The notes beneath the pieces are model-generated. The model was not told the DNA's origin, ran no database searches, and was given only the letters and a program-made list of their open reading frames with translations. Shown here piece after piece: positions 34,774-44,501 of a DNA stretch of 64,000 nucleotides. The stretch's first letter is position 1. Every line of letters begins with the position of its first letter. The position numbers and the translations under genes are program-made. Source of the DNA: Diplonema papillatum (Eukaryota > Euglenozoa > Diplonemea > Diplonemida > Diplonemidae); assembly GCA_030068145.1 (NCBI GenBank), contig JAPJBO010000058.1, forward strand, positions 372,001 through 436,000, read 5' to 3'.

Positions 34774-36909
34774 ATGAAAGTTGTCGTTGTGGCTACCACC
34801 GACGACGAAGAGGCGTCTGAAGAGGTTCTTCGTGCGGCGTTGGCAAGCCGATGCACGGCGGAGGTGTTGCTGCAGGGGAAGGAAGAGTTGGGCAATGCTG
34901 TGCGATCCGCCATTTTGGACAAGGCTCCAGACCTTGTGCTGATTGTTGGCGGTGACGGGCTGACGGAAGACCAACGAGCCCCGGAGGTTGTCGGTGATGT
35001 GTGCGGGGGGAGATTGCTCGGTGGCGTCGCAGAAGTCGCCTACAAAGCGGCCGGCTTCAGGCACGCTCTTTTCCGCCGTGGCGTCGCCGGCTTGCACCCC
35101 AATGGCCGCACTGTCGTGTCGTGCTTTCCTCGGTCGAACGCGCACCCCGCTTTCGCAGCGTTGCTGCCTCTTCTTTGGCAGCTTCTTCCCCTCACCAATA
35201 CCGAGCACGCAGTCCTTCCTCCTCCGCCGCCCACGGCCCACATCGATCCCGGATGCGTCGTCGGCAGACCTCGCAAGTCAACGTTCCTCATGATGGAGAT
35301 GCCCGAGGCTCTCGCATGCATCGAGCAGTTTGCGCCACAGCCAGGTATGCGCAGCTCCTTTCTTGCAGCAACAAAGTTGCAACCTAGAAAACCACAAATG
35401 AACGCTAGAAAAACGAGCGCAATCACGAACGGGAAGTACACGCAACAGTCCCACCTAGGGTCAGGAAGACCCAAATAACCGCTCCAAGGACGAACGGAGA
35501 ATACTTCCGAGTCGACCCGCCGTTTATGATCTGCGGCCGTTCTTCTTTCACCGGCGCTCTGCGGACGCGCGGTAGCCCGAGCTTTTTCTGAATGTGTTCC
35601 AAGAGTCCCGTTTTCACTTATGCGTACGACCGAGGGTTCCAGTAGTCGTGTTCTGCTTGCCGAACCAAACTCGAGTCAATCCAACCTTTCCACAGGCCCG
35701 GCGTGTGCCGTGTCAGTGGCAAATTGCCAAGGGCTCGTCTGCGCAAACGACGTCAAAGCGCGAGTTGCGCATCCCCCTTTCAGAGCTTCGATAAAGGACG
35801 GGTACGCTGTGCGCGCATCAGAGTGCCCCGGTGACTTCGAAGTCTCATCGTTCTCTGTTGTAGCTGGCGACAACGCAAGTGGGCTAGTACTGCCTCTAGG
35901 CACAGTCTGCCGCGTATCCACAGGGGGAGCTGTGCCGGCGGGGGCGGATGCCGTCGTGCAAGTGGAAGATACCGAGATCCTGCAAGCGGACGCCGCGACT
36001 GATCGCGAATTGAGGGTGAGAATCCGCGTCAAAGCAGCAGTTGGCCAGGACATCCGGCCTGAGGGGTCCGATATAGAGGCGGGAAGCATTCTCGTCCCGC
36101 ACGGAACGGTGCTGGGCCCAGCGGAGGTCGGCCTGCTTTCTTCCACGGGCGCTGCGACGGTGAGGGCTCACAAACGGGTGACCGTCGCTGTGATATCGAC
36201 CGGAAACGAAGTCGTCTCACCGGGGGTGGATACACGGGATTTGCAGGCAGGTCAGGTATTCGACTCGAACACGCTGATGCTGGCTGCGGCGGCTCGGGAG
36301 CAGGGTTGTGACGTGATTGAGTGGGGCGTCGTGAAGGATGAGGCGGAAAGCGTGACTGCCGCCATCGGCGAAGCTTTAGCTGAAGCCGACATCGTCATAA
36401 CCAGCGGCGGGGCAAGCATGGGGGAAAAGGACTTCGTCAAGCAAGCGTTTCTGGCCCACGGCGCCACCGTTCATTTCGGCCGCGTCGAGATGAAGCCGGG
36501 CAAGCCGACTACCTTCGCCACATCGCCCAGTGGTAAGGCGCTCGTCGGACTTCCCGGCAACCCGGTGAGCTGCCTTGTGTGCTTCCACCTGTTCGTCGTG
36601 CCGATCATCCGGAAGAGGTCGGGGTGCCCGCGGCTTAAATGGCACCACCCGATCGTCCCCGCGAGGCTGGGCGGCACCGTTGGGCTTCGGCTGGATCGCG
36701 AGCGGCCCGAATATCACCGCGTGTCGCTCGAGTTTGGCGCCGGCGACCCGACGACCCTCGTTGCGACCTCGACCGGGCGGCAAATCTCCTCTCGGCTGCT
36801 GTCGATGCTCGGCGCCAACGCGCTGCTGTGTCTCCCCAAAGGCAGTGCCAGCAAGCCTACCGCGCAGCCGGGAGAGATGTACCAAGCAGTCCTCTTCGGA
36901 AAGCTTTGA
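34774..36909 (+). CDS. Gephyrin-type molybdenum cofactor protein, MogA-MoeA fusion (2 exons)
   Basis: Model: 34774-35344 and 35696-36909, 594 residues; phase-1 intron (CCAG|GTATGC ... TTTCCACAG|GC) closes exactly. The N-terminal about 160 residues resemble the MogA/MoaB (G) domain that adenylates molybdopterin: a beta strand, then VGGDGLTEDQRAPE where the family has GGTGxxxRDxTPE, then LLGGVAEVAYKAAG and an RGVAGLHPNGR-like segment. From about residue 165 it is a MoeA (E) domain, which inserts molybdate: EALACIEQFAP helix, RASIKDGYAVRA, STGGAVPAGADAVVQVEDT, DIRPEGSDI, STGNEVVSPG, SDSN-like DSNTLM, TSGGASMGEKDFV, MKPGKPTTFA and LPGNPVSCLV. All MoeA hallmarks are present. Domain order G-E equals that of animal gephyrin, not plant Cnx1 (E-G). 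It should complete Moco synthesis in the cytosol. The G-domain loop is atypical. Confidence 0.92.
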
Positions 36910-37528
36910 CGACAAGGCCTTCCAAAGCAATGAATCGCTTTGAAACTTCATCTGAGACCTGCTGCCATTGCTTTCTCAACGGCAGTCGCGATGTGAAACC
37001 TCTCTTGCGAAGGAATGACTGATGAGGTTTCTGCGGCCGTTTGGCCATTTCAGTATTCCTGTTATCTTCTTTTGACCCCAAAAGAAGCCACGTTGGCGAG
37101 GCTGCAGAAAGCAGAGAAGCAGGTCTGATTGGTTTCCAGGCCTTCCGAACTACAAATAACGTTGGAATAGTCGGACTCGCGAAGCAGACAGGACAAGTGC
37201 GTTGTCCTGTCTCCTGCCAGTCGTTCTAGATTGCTCCGCCTTCACGATTCAAGCCTCGAAACAAAGCTCGGAGCTGCCCTGCAGGAGGCGTCGAGTTTTA
37301 AGCGAAGCCTTTGTTTAATTCCCTCCCTTCAGCTGCTCCACCTTCGAATCGTGTTGCTTGCCTCTCGCTGTGTGGCTCGTATTTTGCAGCATCGTCACCC
37401 CCACCTCAGGGGTGTCTGTGGAAAACGAGTCCGCGATTTATCAAATGCATCAGAACTGCAGGAAGACCACTGCAATGGCGCAGGTGCAACTGCCAGAGCT
37501 CATTTGATCCTCTCGAAGGGCGACGAGG

Positions 37529-37585
37529 CTCCCCGGTGAGATGTCCCTGCACTCTATCGTCTCTCTCTCTCTCTCATGCGTTTAG
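37529..37585. repeat. Copy of a dispersed repeat (CTCCCCGG...CT-tract)
   Basis: ctccccggtgagatgtccc...tgcact plus a (CT)n tract matches 61264-61311 with few differences. A weaker third match is at 51100-51125. Confidence 0.6.
37561..37585 (+). promoter_or_regulatory. Candidate 3' splice acceptor in the leader
   Basis: A CT tract (37561-37574) is followed by atgcgtttag. Polypyrimidine plus AG is the form of a 3' splice site, either of a cis intron in the 5' leader or of a spliced-leader trans-splice site if the organism uses one. No direct evidence distinguishes these. Confidence 0.25.
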
Positions 37586-37866
37586 ACGCAACTGGGGGAA
37601 AATATTCGGGCAACTCGATTGTCGGGGAGAGCTCCACGCGCAGCCGGAGAATCCAACACATATCGAACAGCTCGTGATTGAGAGAGCGGCCACCTGTAGA
37701 CTATTCGAAAACAGCAAGAACATCAAGAATCTTGCGCCCGATGAGATTGAGCACTCCAACAAGAACAGGCACTGGCTGACGAAGATCGGCAGTAAAGCAC
37801 AACGACGAAAGGAACAGTGCCGTAGCCCTCCTTCGCAAACCTGGTGACAGGCGGCGACGAAGGGCA

Positions 37867-40800
37867 ATGGTGCCGAATCTTGGCGGATCGATCAACGGGC
37901 ATGCACCCGGAGTGGTTCTGCGTTCAGCAGCGGCGCTGGACGATGTTGACTACCTGACTATGAGCGAGCTGCACACGGCGATGGAAAGCAGCTTGTCGGC
38001 GGTGCTCGAAGACAGGCCGGCCAACGCGGTGTCCGCCATGTGCGAGAAGCTGCTGCACTGGGGAGCGATCAACAAATACGCGACAGCGCAGGTTAAAGTG
38101 CCGGCGGCCCGCTCTGCATCCACGGGACCGGCCTCACCTTCCGGCCAAGGCGCGATGTTCGGCGACCGGACGTTTTTCAGCGCGCCAGGATCGCTGGAAG
38201 GCGTCCTGAGCAGCCTCGAAGACGTCGCCCAGCGGCGCGAGTTTTCCACCAAAGAGCTCGAGATCATCTCCCGCCTGAACACGCACGCCGCCGCCTCGTC
38301 CGCTCCGAAGATCCACGTGGCGCAGCGCTTCGGCCGGAAAGCGGCGTACCTGCAACCCAAACCCGAACAAAACGCCTTCTCGCAAAGCGTAAGTCGCCTC
38401 AGCGCCTCTTACAGCCGCGCAGCTCTCCTCGTCGACGTCTCCGATGAGAATTCGGAAGCGTCCGAAAAGGAACAGCGGGGGTCCGACATAAAGTCGAACG
38501 GGGCCCTGGAAGTGCTGCTGGAGGCATGCCTCGAGTGCAGCTCCAACCAAATCGACCACGTCCGGCTGGTCAAGACGCTCATACAGTCCGCGTCGAAGCT
38601 GCTCGAAGCAGATCGCTGCACGTTCTTCCTCGTGGAAGGCGATGAGCTCGTCTCCAAAATCGCCGAAGGCACCTCCGAAATCAGACTTCCGGTCTCAGGC
38701 GGCGGTATCGCATCTCACGTTGCGCAGACCGGTGTGCACCATGCCCTTTTCGCTCAATGCAGATACAGGCGAAGATGGTTCACTAAGCGTGCGGTACGCG
38801 GGTGGTGTTAGGGCCACCCTTTGCGAGTCTGAAGAAGCCTGATGCAGGCCCTCCTCCCATGAAACCTTGGAGCTTAAGCCGGCGTTTATGCGAGCCCTTG
38901 CGCGGAAACTTGATGCTTAGTCCGCCGCTAAGCTCGTTTCACCGTTACAACATTGTTTGTACATAAGCGGGATGAAGAGCGAGAGTCACAGAGTCCATGC
39001 ATCTGAACTTTATCGAGCTCACCCCATTCATGCGCACTTAACCATGGTTAAGAAGACGTACGAAAACTTACACACAAATATAGCTGAAAGCATCAGCAGA
39101 ATACCGTATTTCTAAAAATGTTGGCCAGGAAATAAACCTGGCGCCTCCCCAAAAACCGCCAGGTTTATTTCCGGCCAACTTTTTTGCAGGTTTTTTGGGT
39201 ACTTGGCAGATTTCCCCCCCTCAACCATCCACCCCACCCCGCACATCCAGGACGGCTGCGCACACCGTCCTCCTCCCCTGGAACGCAACGCACGCGGAAG
39301 ATAACCCGCCCCAAAGCCAATATCCGGTTTTCTTTGTGATGCTAGAATCGCGTGCCGTCCCTACTCGGTACCCAGCTGGTGGTGGACATGAGGCTTGCGG
39401 AGTCGTGTCTTTGATGAACGTCTGACATGTCCCGGTCTATGCATCTTCTCTGTTCGCAGCTGTCTTGGCGCACAACACAGTTGGGGCATGGCGTACGCTT
39501 GTGCAACATGTTGGCGGGAACGCGAGAGTAGGACAAAAGGAAGAAGTTCCTCTTTGATATGTTGAGTGTGCTGCACAGCCGCTGTTGGATCCGGGGTGCT
39601 CCTCCCAGAAGCCAAGTCCAGAACTTCGTTGACTGGAGGTGGCAGCAACCCACGTGGTACCGGCCACTTCCGTAGGTCCATAGTCCCCCTTTCGAAAGTC
39701 TTTTCCCTGGAGAGTTAGGCATGCAATATTTTTGATCGATCAACGTAATCGCTCGCGGGAGCGAGGTCGCGCGGTCGCTCGCGGGTCCTTCCACCGTGGC
39801 AAAAGGCTGCAGAGCCGACGAAACTCGAGTCGACCATGAGCATCATCACGGTAAGGTTCGGCAACGACGTGGCTCCTCAACCGGATTCCCGCTCTTGCTC
39901 TCCAAGACCAAAGCTCCACTTGGACGTGCTTTTGGGGGTGGCTTGGGGTGGCCCTGGAAGGCTAAGAAGCCGTCGGCGATGGCGATCATGACGGCCCGTG
40001 TATCTAAGCCGTCGGCGATGGCGATCATGACGGCCCGTGTATCTAAGCCGTCGGCGATGGCGATCATGACGGCCCGTGTATCTAAGCCGTCGGCGATGGC
40101 GATCATGACGGCCGTGTATCTAAACCGTCGGTGATGGCGATCATGACGGCCCGTGTATCCGCTATCCCTGTAGGCGGGTGAACAGCTTCCGGTGAAGGCC
40201 CTGCCTGACTAGGTGTAGTATGAAATCTGCTAAGTACAACTTGCTTTTACCAAAAAAATGTTGGTTGGAAAAAATGTTGGCCGGAAATAAACCTGGCGCC
40301 CCCCCAAAACCGCCAGGTTTATTTCCGGCCAACATTTTTTCCGGCCAACATTCTTTCCGGCCAAACGTTTTTTCCGGCCAACTTTTTAGGGGGGCCAACG
40401 TTTTTAGAAAAACGGTAACACCAAATGCCTTTAAGCAAACCCCCGTTTTCACAATACTGTTCCTTATCCAGGGGGTTTCCTTGATTCAACTTTCGAGTGA
40501 GACAAACGAGGAGGCATCCGTACAAATGAAGCCCACTCGGTTCAACGAGGCTCCTCACGCGAGCTGGTTAAGCGTATTGTTGACAACCGAAAAAACTGAA
40601 ACCACAGGACAAGTAGTAAACTTGAACGACGCGTATTCCGACGACAGATTCAACCGAGCAATCGATCAGAAGACGGGATACCGCACCATGTCGCTCCTCT
40701 GCGCGCCCGTGCTTTATCAAGAAGAAGTCATCGCGGTCGTGCAGCTGCTGAACAAGCATGCCAAGTCGAAAAGCAAGACTGAGTGGGGCGTCTTTGAGAG

Positions 40801-43176
40801 CGACGCTGTGAGCCTGTTTGAGGCGTTCGCCGCGTTTGCCGGCGTTTTCCTCGCGAACTCGTACCATTTCCGCGAGATTGCTGCGGAGAAACGGAAGAAT
40901 GAAGTGCTCCTCAACGTGGTCCAGCGTGTCAATCGCACGGACCTGCGCAAATGGAAAGACATCGCCGGCGTCATCAGCGCCGGGTGCACTGAGCTTTTGC
41001 AGGCGGAGCGTTGCACCCTGTACCTCGTCGACAAGGAGGCAGGCTTACTGTGCGCCACCACTGTCGATGGTACCGAGATCACTATGCCTCTCGAGCAAGG
41101 AATTGCCGGGTTTGTTTGTTCATCAGGTGAAACGGTGAATATCCCTGACGCCTATTGCGATCCCCGGTTCAACCCTGATGTTGATGCCGCCACGGGCTAC
41201 GTCACAAAGTCCATTCTTTGCGTTCCCGTGGTGGCCGATGGCGAGGTGGTAGCAGTCGCTCAAGTCATCAACAAGTACAATGGTGCGCGTTTTCTTCTTC
41301 CTTTTCTGTGCTTACAATCTGGTTGCAGGCTTTGCCGAAAGGCAAATAAAATCTGCACGGGACGTGGCGAAAAACCACCGCGAAACCTGAAATTTCCACG
41401 ACCAAGGGTGCCGGCGGTGGGGAGACAAAAATAAAAACCCGCCCCGGATACAAACCCAGAAACCCTACCAACGAAGGCTGCTGTTTTTACGAAGCTCCCG
41501 CTTCAGGAAAGTAGTGGCAGACACGATTCTTCCCAACCCAAAACCGGCGTAGCGGCTTCGGAGGCGGGACTCGACGGGGTTTACGCGTGAAAACAGCCAC
41601 TAGTGTCAAGGACATGAGTCCTGTGCCAATGTACGATGAGGCAGAGCAAAGGGGCGCAAAACGCTTTCAACTGACTGTCGTACCATAGTTCAAACAGTTA
41701 CTTTACAGGGAATATGTGGCACCGGCGTCAACTCGAACTCGACTATCCAGTACTGCGTGAATGGTTGCGCTGACTCCATCAGTGACGGCATTCGGCTTCC
41801 TGTTTGACTCCACATCTCCTGTTCACACCGGGACTTGGACATACTCCTCGGCTTTTACGGACCCCGAAGGAAAGGCCGATTCCTTGCGTGGGGACACCTA
41901 CCTGGAGGCAACGTGACCGCGGGAGTGGGAGCTGCACTCTCTCTTGTCTGTACTGTTCCTTATTTTTATCAACACAGGCGAGTTTTCGGAGCGTGACGAA
42001 GAGCTGCTGAATTTCTTCTCCGCATTTTCGGGGTTGCACCTGTACAACGCGAAGCTGCTCGAGTTCTGTCGTGAGTCGGGTGAGAGCGCCATGCGGCTGT
42101 TGAATTCTCAGTCTGGTGTCGTGGGTGCCGCGGACGTACCCGGGCTCGAGATAAAACTGGCGGCCGAGTCGGATGTGTTACGGCTCTTGACGATGGAGCT
42201 GTGGGACGGCGAGTTTGCCGCAGTCTTGACGACGGAATTCAACGTGCACAACTACACGGTGAAGAGCGGTAACTACGAGAAGCTGATCCCGCTGGCCATT
42301 GCGCTGTTCGAGGCGATAGGGTACGTGGATCGCTTCAAACTCGATAAGAAGGTGCTGGGCCGGTTTCTGTTGACTGCTTCATCGAAGTACCGGGCAGTGC
42401 CTTACCACAACTTCGTCCATGCATTTGATGTGCTGCAAAGTGTGTATCTCTTCCTCGAAGTCGGCAAGGGGAAAGAAAGGCTGACGGATCTTGAGGGATT
42501 CGTGCTGATGGTGTCGAGTATCATCCACGACATTGATCACATGGGGCTGAACAATTCGTTTCATTCGAAATCCGAAACGCCGCTGGGCCTTCTCTCAAAC
42601 GCATCCGGCGCCTCCTCCGTGCTCGAGGTTCACCATTGCAACGTGGCCATATCCTTACTGGGCTTTCCCGAGGTGGCTGTTTTCAACACGCTGCCAACCG
42701 AAGAGCGTGTTTTCGCATACAAGCTTCTCATTAATAATGTCCTGTCTACGGACATGGCAAAGCACGGCGAAATTCTATCTGCGTATAAAGAGCTGTGCAG
42801 TGGTACGTACGACAAGGGCAATGCGGAACACCGTCGAATTGCTTCGGCCATTCTGCTCAAAGCAGCGGACTTGTCGAACCTGACGCGCCCGTTCAACATC
42901 AGCAGGCTGTGGGGCATCGCCATCACAACAGAGTTCTACCTGCAAGGCGACTCTGAGCGTGCGCAGGGCAAAAGCGTGACTCCTGGCTTCGATCGGACGA
43001 CGAAGACCGAGCTCGCGCAGGGGCAGATTGGGTTCATCAAGCACGTTGGCTTGCCGTTCTTCACTCAGGTTGTCGACGGCGTTTTCGAGGGCTTGGGCTG
43101 GGCGCTCAATCAGCTTCAGTCAAACATGTTGAAGTGGGAGTCCATTTTCCACAAGCAGGAGTCTCAAGGTGGATGA
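37867..43176 (+). CDS. GAF-GAF class I cyclic nucleotide phosphodiesterase (3 exons)
   Basis: Model: 37867-38731, 40608-41282 and 41978-43176, 912 residues, both introns phase 1 and closing exactly. The unusually long first intron (1876 bp) holds repeats. N-terminus: about residues 30-75 (MESSLSAVLEDRPANAVSAM) resembles an RIIalpha/DPY-30 dimerisation-docking helix pair. GAF-A spans about 220-375 (split by intron 1), GAF-B about 400-540 with a complete NKFDE-type motif, INKYNGEFSERDEE, itself interrupted by intron 2. The catalytic PDEase_I domain (about 590-905) has the metal ligands: YHNFVHAFDV (about 656), HDIDHMGLNN (about 697), EVHHCN and KAADLSNLTRPF, plus the purine-binding Gln in GQIGFIKHVGLPFF. 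It should hydrolyse cAMP and/or cGMP, with GAF domains as allosteric nucleotide sensors. Length and order match the PDEB type of kinetoplastids, which sits along the flagellum. Confidence 0.95.
39120..39179. repeat. Fold-back element, copy 1
   Basis: Left arm 39120-39143 and right arm 39157-39179 are reverse complements (core ggaaataaacctggcg) with one extra base in the left arm, around a short C/A-rich loop. It lies inside intron 1 of the phosphodiesterase gene and shares arm sequence with copy 2 about 1.1 kb away. Confidence 0.9.
39963..40160. repeat. 39-bp tandem repeat, about five copies
   Basis: Unit of 39 bp with core ggcgatggcgatcatgacgg. Copies start about 39968, 40007, 40046 and 40085, then a copy with one base missing and a point change. 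As 39 is divisible by three the copies stay open in one frame, but the stretch is inside an intron and the frame leads nowhere. No spacers, so not CRISPR. Confidence 0.9.
40257..40400. repeat. Fold-back element, copy 2, with extra terminal repeats
   Basis: Perfect 30-bp arms at 40269-40298 and 40311-40340 around a 12-nt loop; pairing extends to 40257-40352 with two mismatches. The ccggccaaca terminal motif is then repeated three more times with variation up to 40400. Same arms as copy 1. This resembles a MITE-like or fold-back element without coding capacity. Confidence 0.9.
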
Positions 43177-44501
43177 AAATGTCGTCCGTGGCATGCTCAC
43201 CAGTACGGTACCCGGCGTTTACGCATTCGTACTGCTCCTGCCGGGACGGTCCCGCACACCGTGAGCACAGATAAGTCTGTCGGTAAACCGTAATTGGAAT
43301 TTTGTTGACCTGGACGTAAAGCTGGAACGGGTAATTGACAGACTGGGTATCCCAGGTAGTCACCGGAGTGACCGTGCCGTTAGATTGCCGAAGCGAACCA
43401 ACCGAATAAAACCGAATCAAGAGGCATCGGCACCGGTGTCTTTCGGAGCGTGGTTGGCCTGCACTGTAGGGCTCCCGGTCTGCCCACCGAACTGAGTTCG
43501 CTGCATCTCGCTATGTAGGCTCCAACAGGCCAGCACTCCTTGCCTTCCTCTTCTTGGACAGCCGTTCTTCTTGTAGAAACGTGTTCGCTTTACTCACCCA
43601 GCTAAAGAGATGGCAAATGAGCATGAGATGAAAAGACAAAGGCCCTTCGGTCGAAACATACGCAAAGTTGGCCAACGCGTAGATTTCAGATACAAAACCA
43701 CTGCCCACGCTTGCTTTTATTAGCTCTCGGATAAACGCGAGCAAAAGCGAACGTGGGAATAAAAGTGACGTTGTATTCGATTTTTATCCGTGGTGTGAGG
43801 AGTTCGCTTACCGTCTATGTTTGTTCCAAAGTATTGATCAATTCCATCCGTGCACGGATGATTCTGTGCTCGAACAACCTGTACCTCGTCGCTGTGTCAA
43901 GGAAAGCTATACACCAATGAATGGTGCTCAACGGTCAGTCCGCCAGAGTCTAGCGCACATTCAATAAGTAGATATCCCACAACGCGTGATGCGATGCACC
44001 AGCCATTTTGGTGAAGGTGAAGGTGAAGGAACGGAAGGGAGTTCACAAGCAAATTAAATATACGGTGCCGCAGGCTGTACGAGCTTGCTCCAGCAGTGAG
44101 ACGCACGGCCGAACAGCTTCGCACCGCTTCCCTCTCTTCCATCTCACCTTCGTAAAGCGCACGCAGCCGCAAAGCCTGTCTGTGTCACCGCCTCTAGCCT
44201 TTAAGTGTTTTTTTCTCTTCCGTTGCGGCGACGTACCCGGAAAACTGCGGCGTACGTACGACGGTTGTGTGATTCTGGCTATTGTTCCGTTCAACACCGG
44301 CGCGACCTTACTTTCTCTTTCCTATCGATGTGTGCCGCATGCCTTCGGTCTCACCGTGAAAACGAAGAATTCCGAGCTCAATGTGAAATCGTATCTGAGA
44401 CAAAGTCCCAAAATCAAGTTCGGAAGAGTGCCTTGTCGAAAAGCTTCCGCTTTTCAGGGCTGTCGCAAGAGCTATCGGCTGGCTGAAGGAGCTCCAGCTC
44501 C
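43177..44501. other. No gene recognised
   Basis: About 1.3 kb with short motif-free frames; presumed 3' region of the phosphodiesterase and leader of the next gene. Confidence 0.45.

Larger units (their letters stand above)
36910..37866. other. Spacer with a CT-tract and dispersed repeat
   Basis: No coding exon recognised. A short dispersed repeat ending in a CT-microsatellite lies at 37529-37585 (listed separately), about 280 bp before the phosphodiesterase start codon. Confidence 0.45.

Noticed and set aside
39796..40134. Short protein with 13-residue repeats
   Set aside because: It lies wholly inside a well-supported intron of the phosphodiesterase and consists of tandem-repeat translation.
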